A stretch of 60,000 bases of DNA from Nematostella vectensis (Eukaryota > Cnidaria > Anthozoa > Actiniaria > Edwardsiidae). Positions 42,676 through 53,418 of the stretch are shown here, in pieces (position 1 is the first letter of the stretch; each line of letters begins with the position of its first letter). The notes below the pieces were generated by a model, which saw only the letters and a program-made list of their open reading frames with translations, was not told the DNA's origin and made no database searches. The stretch is from NCBI RefSeq assembly GCF_932526225.1, contig NC_064045.1, forward strand, positions 2,893,998 through 2,953,997, in the 5' to 3' direction. The position numbers were made by a program, and so were the translations under genes.

Positions 42676-43080
42676 GACTTGATACCCTGTACCCCTGTGT
42701 ACACACCCCTAGCTAGCCTGCACCCCTATACCATACCCTAACTAACATACTCCCGTATGACCCGGCCCTTACTACCCTATACCCCTGCTTACCCATCTAT
42801 GAATAATCTGCACCCCTATGACCAATCTCTTGATACCCTGTACCCCTGTGAAACCCACCTCTATCTAACCTGCACCCCTGTGACCAAGTCCTAAGTACCC
42901 TATACCCCTATATACCAACCCCTAACTAACCTACAGCCCTATGACCCAGCCCTAAGTACCCTATACCCCTGTGGAGCCATCCCTAACTAACCTACACCCC
43001 TATTACCCAGCCCTAACTACCCTATACCCCTGTGGACCCAACCCTAACTAACCTTCACCCCTATGACCCAGCCCAAGTTA
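42676..43080. repeat. ~61-bp CCCTAACTAACC-type minisatellite (left)
   Basis: About six to seven degenerate units of about 61 bp containing TACCCTATACCCCTGTG, CCCTAACTAACC and CACCCCTATGACCCAGCCC. The same unit lies in inverted orientation at 51.79-51.94 kb. Confidence 0.9.
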
Positions 43081-43186
43081 AGCAAAAAAAAAAGTACGCC
43101 CTTATACCCTATGTACCTTGAAAAAAGCCCACCCACGTTGTTCTCAGCTTGGAAAATAAACACGATAAAGGCTCTCTGCGCGAGAG

Positions 43187-43222
43187 ACTCGGCCTCATTT
43201 CTTCGAAGAAATGAGGCCGAGT
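43187..43222. repeat. 36-bp perfect palindrome
   Basis: ACTCGGCCTCATTTCTTC followed immediately by its exact reverse complement with no spacer. A second short near-palindrome (CTCTCTGCGCGAGAG) lies directly upstream. Confidence 0.93.
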
Positions 43223-43351
43223 TAATGATGAAGACCTATTAATGATAAAGATATATGATGAAGAATACTGTTTATTAAGTCCCGAGTAGCGCGAAAATGG
43301 CATTGCATAGCGCCGAATTGCAAAACTTAAATCTTATATTTCCCTTTTTAG

Positions 43352-43910
43352 GAATGTGATGGAATGGATGGAGAACCATTATGTTGCTTTGGCGAGGGAG
43401 GTCCTCCTTTTACAACCCTACAAGTACACGGCTAGGTCAAGTGAAAGGGGCAAAGTCTTTCAAACAATTGCAGACAACCTAAATGCTCATACAACTCTAT
43501 AGTTCCACGTAGTGACAAAATCGGTGAGAGAGCATCTAAAACACATGCTAGATAAACACCGTGCAAAGAAAAATAAAGAACGCAAAGTATCTTGAATAAA
43601 AGCTAAGGACACAGAACTTGACCGAGCACTTGAGGAGATGTCCAAGAAGTGGGAAGCGGCAGAGGAAGAAGACATCACATTGATTGCTACCAAGAATAAA
43701 ATAGAGGAGGATAGAGCTATGGGCGAGGAAGTGCACAAACGAGCCTGCAAGAAACTAGGAGAAACTAGTCACCGCAGAAAAGAATAGGGTTCGTCAGTAC
43801 CGAAAAGGAAAAAGTCAAGAAAAGGAGGAAGTTAGAGGTTCTTAGGGAGAAGGCTAGCATTGATATGGCGAAAACGCGAGAAGAACAGTATTTAAAAAGC
43901 TATTTTTTAT
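43352..43910 (+). pseudogene. Myb/SANT-like DNA-binding element gene remnant
   Basis: After acceptor CCCTTTTTAG the frame reads HYVALAREVLLLQPYKYTAR, SSERGKVFQTIADNLN, then TAG, VVTKSVREHLKHMLDKHRAK, TGA, and a coiled coil (LDRALEEMSKKWEAAEEED). The pattern (REVL..PYK...RS.ERGK.W..IA..LN....F.VT...VR) is a Myb-like trihelix family frequent in cnidarian elements. A frameshift near 43788 leads to KVKKRRKLEVLREKAS. Two in-frame stops and a frameshift mark it as decayed. Confidence 0.72.
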
Positions 43911-46520
43911 GTTGCCAATTATGATTCTCTTAGCTGTCAAGATACCTTAATTTTGCATTGAGTACTCACGCTACCAATCAAATAATACCAATTATTGATC
44001 AAGAGGTAGAGAGAACCTGTGTGGTCAGTCTGATCTAAAAATTCCTGTGTTGATATATTACACCATAGAATTATTTTCCAAATCATCATAAAATAATTTT
44101 CAATCATCATGCATCCATCTCATGAACTACATGCTTCTCAGTAATTTTATATAATTTCATTCTTGAGAGAAAAGGAATTTGAAGTTTGAAGAGTAGTATT
44201 CCTGAAATCTCTTGGTTGGACCAAGCCACAATTATACATGTATTTATACATGTACTTATACACTGCACTGCACTGTACTTTTGTTTCAGGGACCCACTTT
44301 TTGTCCCGCGGAACAGTTTAACCGTTTTTGTCTATAAAATCAATAGTAATAATAATTGTCACTTACTTGTCACCTTGTAACCGTTTTTGTCCATAAAATC
44401 AATAGTAATAATAATTGTCACATACTTGTCACTTGGTACTGTAGATGCTCTAAAAGTAGGATTTATTGCTGTTAACGTTTTGTGCCCGTCCGCTTTCTTT
44501 TGAGCTTTCAATTGCAAAACTTATGCGTTTAAAGGGATGCTTCCCAAATGGTCGGATATTTTTACGTAAATTCCCGAAACTTTTAGCATGTGATCACAAG
44601 CCATTAAACTGCCATTACATATTAAACTATAGTTATTCGCTACTAAATGAGTGAGGGGACAAAATTATTGATGATTTTCGACTTCAAGTGGGGTATGTTG
44701 ATTGTCACGGACGTGTAAATAGACTAACCTACAGAAAGGACTGTTGTCTTGTTTTGTTTTTAGATTATATTCACACTCAATAATTAACTTTGATTTATAA
44801 TTAGCAGTTACAAGGTATTTAGTTACAAGGCTTTTAGTTACATAAGCGCTTTTGGTAGCACAGAGTTTGGAGCAGATCGAAGTTTTTAAAGGAGTTCAAG
44901 TTATATCGATCACATCTTTAGGAGACACATCAGACTAAGTTACAATCTTTCATTTAGCTTGATTTTTTATCTTAGTAATCTCATTTGACAAGACCAGGCG
45001 TTTTAACTTTTTATCTCGTTTTTAAAAAGTACAATAATTTCGCGTTTTGTGCATCTATGTGCACAGCATCCACACACGACATTCAGAAGACACTGTAAAA
45101 TGTATACTGAAAAGCCTTGCTTTGTTTTCCTCGTAGAAAAAAACATTTTTGACATTTTCTTATAAACTAGACCTTATGCCAAGTTTAACTCTTGCCCATT
45201 CTGCATAGGTAAGCTAGTTTTATATTGGCAGTACAGTACATTCATTATGAGAGTAATTATAGTGAAAGTTATACAGGGTCTCTAAATAGTAATTCCCATG
45301 TGTGTGTTGCTTGAAGTAAGAACAATAAATCATAGAAGAGAAGCAATACTTTCAAGTTCTTCATTAAAACAGCACTGTTCAATTTGAACTCAGAGGTGTA
45401 CACATTAACAAGTCGGGGGAGATTAAGTCAAATAATTAACGAAATAAATAATCTTTTTTTCGCATTCTATACCATAAAATAGTTGGCTTTAAGCGCTATT
45501 TAAAATGACTGAAAACACTTTCATGTCATTTCTAAATTTTTGAGCGGGACAATTTCCTTATTGTTGTCTCCTCTTAATGCATGAAAATAAAAGCAGTGAT
45601 TAAAAAACAATTCTTAATCAATACCAGAAGAATTGTTTACTTTACTATCGTAAGGACTTTTTACTTAGATTTGCTTATATATACAGACATTACTTAAAAC
45701 ACAAAATACAGACATAACTAAGAATACAGGAGAAAATGTCTTATATGTCCCGTTTTTGGGCCCCTGTTAAAAATCCTGGCTGTGCAATGGTAAAATGTCA
45801 TTGACAACGAGAGACATAATAATCAGTTACAATTCATCGTCAATCAGTTACATCCTCATTCAACTTGCTCTCCTTGAGTTCCGGACATTCCATTCCGTCA
45901 ATTTTCTTCGTGAAGTTCAAGGAAACGAGGTAAGTTGTTGACCTTTTCTCTCTGTTATATTTTGAAAATCCTCAAATACAGAATACAACGTAATTAACAC
46001 GAGGCAGACAGTGTATCATTTGATAAGGACCTATTCAATTAAAATATAACATGCAACTTGTTTTTCTAAGATTTACGTATGGTGAATTCGTTATTTTTCA
46101 AGCGAAGTTCAATATGTTAAAAATTCAAACTATCAAAACAATTTTGGGTCTTGGGACAGGAAAACTGACCACAAAGCCTGTATGATCCAAGGTTTCTAAG
46201 ACATTTCATACTTTTCTTAACTGCTTTAGCGAACTTTTTGTAAAACTAGGAATGGAGTTGTAAATAGGAGCGGAATTTTTCTAACTACAATTATTTATTT
46301 ATATTTTTTTCGTGAGGGGGGGAATGATACACTGTGGCATGGATTTTCGTTAAAACTAGCATTATTTTATTCAAGTTGCTTCACGATTATGGCGTTTTTC
46401 GTAGTCATCTACTTCACAAGTCGTGAAATTCTATCACAAGTTAATGAGGTAAGGGGTCATATGAAAAAGGATTCGCATAGTTTGGCAGTGGCGAAAGAAA
46501 TTCAATATAATTACAAATAA
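43911..46520. other. No recognisable gene; one 60-bp duplication
   Basis: AT-rich. AACCGTTTTTGTC(T/C)ATAAAA with the following AATAGTAATAATAATTGTCA is duplicated at 44321-44380 and 44382-44441. Otherwise there are only short frames. Confidence 0.5.
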
Positions 46521-46525
46521 TGTAC

Positions 46526-46798
46526 CCCACCTTGTTGTGTTAGCAAGTTGGTTGTGGTGGTGGTAGTGGTGCGAGAGGTATACTTCAGCTCATGTCGCTT
46601 TTTCTAGTCTGTTAGAAACTATTCCAGTTAGAAACGATCCCAGGCAAAAAAGCAAATTATTCACCCCACCTTGTTGTGTTAGCAAGTTGGTTGTGGTGGT
46701 AGTGGTGCGAGAGGTATACTTCAGCTCATGTCGCTTTTTCTATTCTGTTAGAAACTATTCCAGTTAGAAACGATCCCAGGCTAAAAAGCAAATTAAGA
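46526..46798. repeat. Tandem duplication, about 140 bp twice
   Basis: CCCCACCTTGTTGTGTTAGC through AACGATCCCAGGC occurs twice in succession, with GTGGTGGTGGTAG reduced by three bases in the second copy. Confidence 0.88.
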
Positions 46799-46799
46799 A

Positions 46800-47092
46800 C
46801 TTTCAGAACACTTAAGACTGATTATTCACTGGAGGACTATCTTTCAGGTCACCAACTCTAATCATAGAATAGCTTTAACAAAATTAAGATTAAGCAATCA
46901 TAAGCTAGAAATAGAAACAGGGCGCCATCAAAGACCTTACAAAGCCCTTGAAGAGCGAATTTGCGAATTATGCAAATCAGGAGTAGGAAACGAAGAACAT
47001 TTCCTTACCATTTGTCCAGCTTTTAAAGAAAAAAAAAGGGAAGCATTAAAGAATATAGAGAGACAAACGGAAAAATCAAATTCAGTAGAATG
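46800..47092 (+). pseudogene. LINE reverse transcriptase tail remnant
   Basis: A frame gives LTKLRLSNHKLEIETGRHQR, then ALEERICELCKSGVGNEEHF and LTICPAFKEKKREALKN. This is the C-terminal Cys/His tail (R..C..C...EHFL..CP.F...R) of many non-LTR retrotransposon proteins. Upstream is disrupted. Confidence 0.75.
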
Positions 47093-47585
47093 ACGGCACA
47101 AAATGCGTACCATTACCTTAAACTATCTAAAATATTTCAATTCAAAAGGCGATCCCAAAACACATGCTTCTCCCTTAGCAGCTCGGGATATTGCCTTCTC
47201 GGGAAGAACATATGACATCACGATTTGATTGTTCTAGCGAAAAATTCGAAAAAATCATAGAAAATATTCAGACTATTTCTATGCCCTAGCAGCCAATATC
47301 CGGGACTTTTACGATTTCATTGTGCGAAGAATAGAAATGGCCGCGTTTTGACAGGAGGATAGTGTAGCAAGCGAGAGAGATCTTCAAAAAATATATTTTT
47401 TAACGACACCACTTCACACTCGATGCCACATATGACCGGTAAGTTGCAAGTTTAAACCCCTCCTATCTACCAGAACGCCTCGCGGTCGTGCAACTGTTGA
47501 TAAGCAGCACCCATTATGACAGGCGTTCCTTGCTTTCCATTGTTTTACTTTGCGCGCGAACACAGCGAAGCGCTACACAAAACAA

Positions 47586-48820
47586 ATGGAAGATCACATT
47601 GTTAATTTTTACGGCAGCGAGGTAAGTTTACCTAATAAAGGCCGTTTTTTTTCATAGCTTTTATACCAAAAAGGGCAAAACGATATTGTATTTCTGTGAG
47701 TAAAGGTCTCGATAGGTGAACATTCCAATGTCGCCGTCGAGGATCCACCTGGCGAAAACCCCGTTATTTCTTGTAAATGCAAGTCAACTTGTAAAACGAA
47801 GCAGAAAGATGGAAGTGGGAGAGGATGTCCATGCAAAACAGCAAACGTAGAATGTAATCCGCGGAAAATGCGGAACAACCAAAAAAGGTTGTGCAAACAA
47901 GGTTTGTGTCTACTTGTTAACTCTTGTTGCGGTTTCAATTTACCCATAAACGGCAATGAATCTAGTGTATTAATACTTACTTTTTTTACACTAGAATTTA
48001 CGAACTGTAAGAGCCGGTGCTCTTTCCGGCTCTCCCTCGAGCGGCAGCGCTTAGATATCGAAGCGAAACGGGAAGAAATAAATGTATGTAAATGGAATAG
48101 ATTATATAATTGATATCCCATATAATAGAGATATAAAGAGCATGCTCTTAGTATTATTCTTTGATGTGTGAACTGACAACTCAAACATTGCACCCCTACC
48201 TTGCACTGTAAACATTACCTCAGACTTTTCCTTTATGTTACATAATAGACAATGTGACACTATTTTCTATTTTATAGAATTTTGTAATCAACCTTGAAGT
48301 CCAAGAGATGCAAACCATACTGGTACGCTTGTTGAACAATGGGCGGGGCAGCTTTGACTTTGCCAAGAGGCTACTTGAGCCAGCACCAAAGCCTAACCAA
48401 CCTCGATGGTGCATTTGTGGCAGATGTGTTCCTATGCCAAATCCAGAGGAAAATAAATGCTGTGACCGCCCAGAGTGCATCACCTCATACGAATTGTTTG
48501 AAAACCTTTGTTTGGACAGGCATGTGCTTGAGATGGCAATAAGGTCTAGATGTGATGCATTTGTTGATCAGCTTGATTTTTCTGCAGCAAATTTCCGCAA
48601 AGCGGCATTTAGGATGTTTGTGCTGTGGGAGCATGGGTATTTGGGAAAGGGCAATAGGCGTGTGGTGCCGTCATGTGCTGTAAAGGCAATTCGCCATTCA
48701 TACAGGGCACCTGACAATGTGTACATGGGATCAGGGCAGAGTGAGAGTTTACAGATAAATTGTGTATTTATTTTTCCTTATGGGGTTATTGTTGCTTTTT
48801 TTTTTACAAAAAAGAGTTGA
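47586..48820 (+). CDS. Four-exon gene: Cys-rich segment plus P2X7 ballast-like zinc domain
   Basis: Exons 47586-47621 (MEDHIVNFYGSE), 47706-47901, 47995-48083 and 48278 to about 48820 join with matching phases (donors GTAAGT, GTTTGT, GTATGT). Exon 2 is Cys-rich (SCKCKSTCKTKQKDGSGRGC, PCKTANVEC) and exon 3 continues with FTNCKSRCSF. Exon 4 holds the ballast-like domain: RWCICGRCVPMPNPEENKCC, PECITSYELFENLCLDRHVL, FRKAAFRMFVLWEHGYLG, VPSCAVKAIRHSYRAPDNVY. In P2X7 this cytoplasmic domain binds a dinuclear zinc cluster and guanine nucleotide. Here there is no channel part, as in many invertebrate, often element-linked, genes. The weakest junction is the purine-rich acceptor of exon 2. Confidence 0.78.
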
Positions 48821-49617
48821 CATAAATCAGGTGAAATGTCTTCTTATTCCTTTTGCATTAAAAGTAAAACAAGCTCATAGGGACAGGAGCAAAAAATGGC
48901 AAAGTTCAAACTGTTAGGTTGTTAGCTTGTGATCTTGCGATATGACTGAGCAAAAATGCCATAATAAAAAAGTAGTAATCTGGCAAATTGAGCAATCTCA
49001 CACAAATCCAAAGTCTTCTTCAGTATTTCAAGAATGGATCATCTGCCAAAAAGACCAACGCTTTTTTTGTTTTATATAACACAAGGAACCTCTAGGCAAA
49101 AAATCAAACAAATATAAGCTAATACAACAAAATTAGCATAAGCCCAAAAGTCATTTTTGTCAAAATTAACATTCAACAAAAGAGCAAAACTTTTGACCGA
49201 CAGAATTGAACAATATGCAATAATATATGGTTCCTGGCAAACCAACCAAAGAAAATGTTTTTGTATCTATTGGTTTAAAGATTTAAAAATTACTGGTGTG
49301 GCCACAAGTAATGCAAAATCCCATTTCAAGTAAATCAATGTAACTGTGCATGGCTTCAAAGTTTAACAGTACTTGTTTTGTTACTCAGTAACCTAAGAGA
49401 TCCTGTCTTTCCAGAGCTGAAAACTATATAGAAAGTAGTCAACATGCTTGAATATGTATTACTACAGTATTGCATTACTAAGTACATTTTTAAAGATCCA
49501 AACAATTATAATGAACAGTAAAACTCTTATTCTTCTTGTAGAAATTGAACACTGCATAAATTGATGTTTAGACAAATAGCAAATAAGCATTACACTATTG
49601 TTAATTGATATTTGTAC
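48821..49617. other. Interval between two convergent genes
   Basis: Non-coding AT-rich sequence where the plus-strand P2X7-like gene and the minus-strand 49.6-51.3 kb gene converge. No terminator or repeat is recognised. Confidence 0.45.
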
Positions 49618-51281
49618 CTGTATATCAATGGTAGCTGTCAGGTGCCGAGGGTGGTACTCTGGCAGTGGCACAACTCTATCGGCAGGGCCTTGGTCATGTA
49701 TCCTTGCCTTCATGATGTGAGCCATGAGATATGGCATGTAGCTGTGCTTCTTCTCCAGTTCAAGGATAACACCTAACTATACATACCTGCAACTGCAGTG
49801 TGGTCGAAATTCAGGTCCTCTTCTAGCAGACTGTTGATAGGACGTGCTTTACTTCCGGTCTCTCCGCTCATCTGCCATGGCTTCTTGGAAAGGTTTTCTT
49901 TTTCTAGCTCTTGAATCTTTTGTTTTAGCTGCGAAGAAAACCCTGAGAAAAGTCTTAATCTAGGAAGGTGGAAAAGGTGACAGTGCTTGAGAGGAACCCA
50001 CCTTTTTTTGTCTTTTCTCATGGCTAGAAAGGTGGCCTTCACTTTTATTGTTGTTATTTGTATCTGAATCCTCACTGCCCTCCATTTCATTCTCATGATC
50101 TTTATAATCATCTGCATCATCCTCTGACATGAAGTTGTCTTCACCACTTCCATTATCATTACTTTCATCACTATTTCTAGCTGTTCCACTGCTTGCTTCT
50201 CTTAGAATACTTCTTTTTGTAGATGGGTTGGCCTTCAGCTGTGGTAAGCTGCTTTGGGTGTATGTGCATATTGTGGTCAATAGCAGCAATTTGCATTCTT
50301 GTGCAGAAGCCTGTAAAACTGAGAAGGAAACATACTTAATACATTTTTTATCATTCTTTTGAATTTTCAGTAAAAAACGAGACACTGTCTGATCTGTAAG
50401 ATATAAGATACTATAAACGGGAATATTTTTGTCACATCTCTTTTTCCCCACCCAGAAATAAATATTATAGCTTTACCTTTCCCAGCCAACTGAGGTCCCA
50501 ATTATTATTCCCTCCCCCCTGTCCACCCATCCAATTAAGGGCAAACAGTTGTATTAAAATAAAAACATTGTTTTGACTGTTCTGTACAGTGTAGTATGGA
50601 ATTCCATAGATTGCTGAATGGCATGAATACAATCTTCTATTGTGAGAAGGTGAAAAGAGTCATAAAGGCAGCAAAAAGGGTTTTAAAACTTACTAAAAGT
50701 AGTTGCGTTTTGAAGCATACTTCAACCACATACTGTTGAAGTTTTCCACATAGCTTATGTGCCTACAGAATAGGAAAAAAAAATATGAAGGCATTACTAT
50801 TGTGGACAAAATACACCATATGATATAGATATATTTAAATACAAAAAATCTCCAAATGCAAAAAGAAACACTTACTTGAACCAAACATAATATTCCATAC
50901 CCACTTCCAGCCACTTCTTGTCCATAGAAGGGGGAGGGAAAGTCAACAGGTTTATTGACCAGACATCTGCTGGAATTCCCTCAGCAAAAGAGTGTTGAGG
51001 ATTCAAAGGACATGAACTAGAAAAACAAAAAACAACGTTACGCATTGGTCAGAGAGAAAATAGCGAGGAAGCGACCGAGTGATATATAAGCTTACGTACT
51101 GGAGTAAAACTTTGGCAAACTCGTTGTCTGTCAGTCGTTGGAAGCCCTTGGAAATCTTACGTGCTCCCCAAAGGTCTCTAACAGATTCCTTTAGATAAAT
51201 AACTTTGAGCTTTTCTTGTCTTTTCGGTCGCCCGCCTTTCTTTTTAGGAGGACGCTTCTTTGAAGAACTTGACTCGGCCAT
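49618..51281 (-). CDS. Unrecognised multi-exon gene, element-type, interrupted
   Basis: Exons 51100-51281 (MAESSSSKKRPPKKKGGRP, VRDLWGARKISKGFQRLTDN), 50876-51016 (SCPLNPQHSFAEGIPADVWS, MDKKWLEVGMEYYVWF), 50694-50762 (HISYVENFNSMWLKYASKRN) and 50180-50318 (FTGFCTRMQIAAIDHNMHIH, YKKKYSKRSKQW) keep phase at each junction. A TAG at 50177 ends this reading exactly where Mpp10-like sequence starts. A further exon-like block at 49618-49772 (LELEKKHSYMPYLMAHIMKA, VVPLPEYHPRHLTATIDIQ, donor GTACAA) probably continues it beyond the interruption. The basic N-terminus suggests nuclear localisation. I do not know the family; its position beside the P2X7-like gene inside inverted minisatellites suggests one mobile unit. 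Confidence 0.6.
49780..50178 (-). pseudogene. Mpp10-like gene fragment (two exons and an intron)
   Basis: An acidic exon (SDESNDNGSGEDNFMSEDDA ... HLSSHEKRQKK, ending at 50002 with donor GTGGGT), a 73-bp intron, and an exon 49787-49928 reading LKQKIQELEKENLSKKPWQM, then ARPINSLLEEDLNFDH, donor GTATGT. The EKRQ..KI..LE...L.KKPWQ..GE...RP.NSLLEE.L.FDH pattern is that of Mpp10, a U3 snoRNP/SSU processome protein. Only this middle part is present. Retention of the intron argues for DNA-level copying and not a retrocopy. Confidence 0.72.
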
Positions 51282-51284
51282 CAC

Positions 51285-51785
51285 AAGACCAAAACAAGGC
51301 CTTGAAAATCCGTTCTACATTCAAGTTTGTTCGAAAATTTTTGTCCAAAGTTATAAGAAATTTGATTACGATTATCTAGGTGATGATAGAAAGCTAACGA
51401 TGCTAAATGGTTTCAGATTTCTGTGGATTGATAACACTGCTCAAATTCGCGGTCGGTTTTTGAGTTCTCGTATGATCGCTCAACCACGCCCGCAAAGCTT
51501 CCTGGGAGATAGGAGGGGTTTAATCTTAAACAACTTTTTTATTAGTCAATAAATATCTAATTTAATAATTAATGTGTTTTTTTTGTTATGTATAGTTTTT
51601 ATTATATTCGATATGCTGTAATAATACGGTATTTTCCGTCTTTTTTTGTTGTGAATGGAGGCTGCTTTTGAAATTCGCGCCATTTTCCCAGTGTCAATCA
51701 GACCTTTTTTTCCAGTCTCACTCTTTTTTTTACAAAATACTCCGCTGTGATACCTTAAATTATGGAACAATATAGTAGGTTGAAG
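51285..51785. other. No recognisable gene
   Basis: AT-rich interval between the start of the minus-strand gene and the right inverted minisatellite. It should hold that gene's promoter, but no motif is called. Confidence 0.4.
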
Positions 51786-51789
51786 TTTT

Positions 51790-51945
51790 GTATAGCAGGG
51801 GTTGTTTAGGGTTGGTGGAAAACTTGTTCATAGGGGTGCAGGTTAGTTAGGGGTGGGTATATATGGTATCAAGGGCTGCGTCATAGGGGTGTAGGTTAGT
51901 TAGGGGTGGGTACACAGGGGTATAGGGTATTTAGTTGGTCTTTTT
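51790..51945. repeat. ~61-bp minisatellite (right, inverted)
   Basis: About two and a half units (ATAGGGGTG(C/T)AGGTTAGTTA, GGGGTGGGTA, GGGGTATAGGGTAT) in the opposite orientation to 42676-43080. Confidence 0.9.
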
Positions 51946-51949
51946 TCCA

Positions 51950-52385
51950 ATGACATTGCACATGAGGTCTCAAAGAACGCAACCTACTTCAGGGTCTTCG
52001 CTTCTCGCCAGACTGTGTACAAGAGCCCAATCTGAACAGAGCCCCACCTGAAAAGCAACCAGGGCCTGTCGGTTTTAAGCCTGCTTGTATACTCTCTGTC
52101 AATCCAGAGTTTCCTTGATTACGTCATGTCTGTGTTCACAGCAAAAATTGTAAGCAAGCTAAGGAAGGTCTAAAATGGCCACATTAGTTGCAACAAACAT
52201 CATAAGTGCATAACTTCTTACCTTTCTTGTATATTCTTGTTTGTAGAAAAAGCCTCAGGAACACGATGCGACCTGGGCCAACCAAAAGAAGGTTGGTTGA
52301 TGTAGTTCTCTGTAATTTATACTCTGGCATCATTCATCATTCTCGCCCTCGTATGTCATTCAACACGTTCATTGTCATCTTCTGT
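51950..52385. other. No recognised gene
   Basis: Sequence between the minisatellite and the first exon of the next gene. Possibly its intron, since a TTCCAG acceptor ends it at 52390. Confidence 0.4.
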
Positions 52386-52390
52386 TCCAG

Positions 52391-53418
52391 GTGAAGAAAG
52401 CCAAGATCCATTGGGAACAGGTGGAGATGCTACCTAGCATTAATGACATATTTGCAATGCTCTCATCGTGTTTTCTCCGAGATAGCCAAAACAAGCAGGA
52501 TCTGTTCCAACTTCTAGCCAACTGTGTGGCCTCAATTGATTCAGGGGAGAAGTGTATTGTCTCGTCATTTCGCCAAGGGATCCTAAGCAGCATCCCCATC
52601 GAGGAAGTCACAAGGATTACCCCGTGTTCCCATGAAGAGGCGGATACGAGAATGTTCCTTCATGTCGCCCATGCCCTTTCATCCGGCTCTACTAGAGTTG
52701 TCCTACGAACCGTGGACACTGATGTCCTAGTAATAGAAATAATTGTAAATAATTATTGCAGATGTTGAGTCAAGCTAGTGGCGAGCTCTGGGTAGCGTTT
52801 GGCACCGGGGCTAATCTTCGTTACATCGCAGCACATGAGGTGGCATTTTCATTCACCGGTAATGTAGCCGCTCTTCTGACCTTCCACGCTTTTACCGGCT
52901 GCGACACAGTCTCGTGCTTCTATGGGAAAGGCAAGAAGAAAGCCCTCGAGACATGGCACATCTACCCTGAAGTAACCCCGGTTTTCGCTGCTATGGCTAG
53001 TGCTCCTTCTGAGATGCTTGACGAGTGGATGCCAATCCTTGAGCGGTTTGTGATTCTGTTGTATGACCACACAAGCAGCGCCTCCAGTGTCAATGACGCC
53101 AGAAAGGAACGGTTCACTCGCAAATCACGAAGGTTTGACACCATCCCCCCAGCATGCCAAGCGCACTGTGTACCAGGCTGGACACTTCTGGGGTCAAGCA
53201 CTAGAGCCAAGTCCATCTCTACCAAGTCCGCAGGAGTGGGGGTGGATCCCTGATAATGGTGAATGGCGTCCATTGTGGTTACCAGAGGTCACCAAGGCTT
53301 GCCGTGAGCTGGTAAAGTGCAGCTGCAAGAAGGGTTGTAAAGTCGGATGTGGTTGTCGTAGAGTGAGTCTTCGATGCACGGCTCTGTGCAAGTGTGAAGA
53401 GGGTTGTGAAAATACCTA
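52391..53418 (+). pseudogene. Element-associated gene with CXC-type Cys-rich C-terminus (frameshifted)
   Basis: After acceptor TGTTCCAG: VKKAKIHWEQVEMLPSINDI, PCSHEEADTRMFLHVAHALS, VVLRTVDTDVLVI. A disruption at 52.74 kb shifts frame, then ELWVAFGTGANLRYIAAHEV, TFHAFTGCDTVSCFYGKGKK and PILERFVILLYDHTSSASSV. A 20-bp deletion near 53.15 kb shifts again to VYQAGHFWGQALEPSPSLPS, WGWIPDNGEWRPLW and KCSCKKGCKVGCGCRR..LRCTALCKC. The HEEADTRM...VDTDV and FTGCDT motifs mark a large invertebrate family usually linked to mobile DNA; its biochemical function is unknown to me. The Cys tail resembles tesmin/CXC zinc modules. Confidence 0.75.

Noticed and set aside
42676-43080. Interpretation as a true telomere or chromosome end
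   Set aside because: The unit is about 61 bp, degenerate, short, and flanked on both sides by ordinary sequence; it is at most telomere-like.
48308-48820. Complete P2X receptor channel
   Set aside because: Only the cytoplasmic ballast-like domain is present. No channel ectodomain or transmembrane segments are found upstream, and the spliced exons encode a Cys-rich segment instead.
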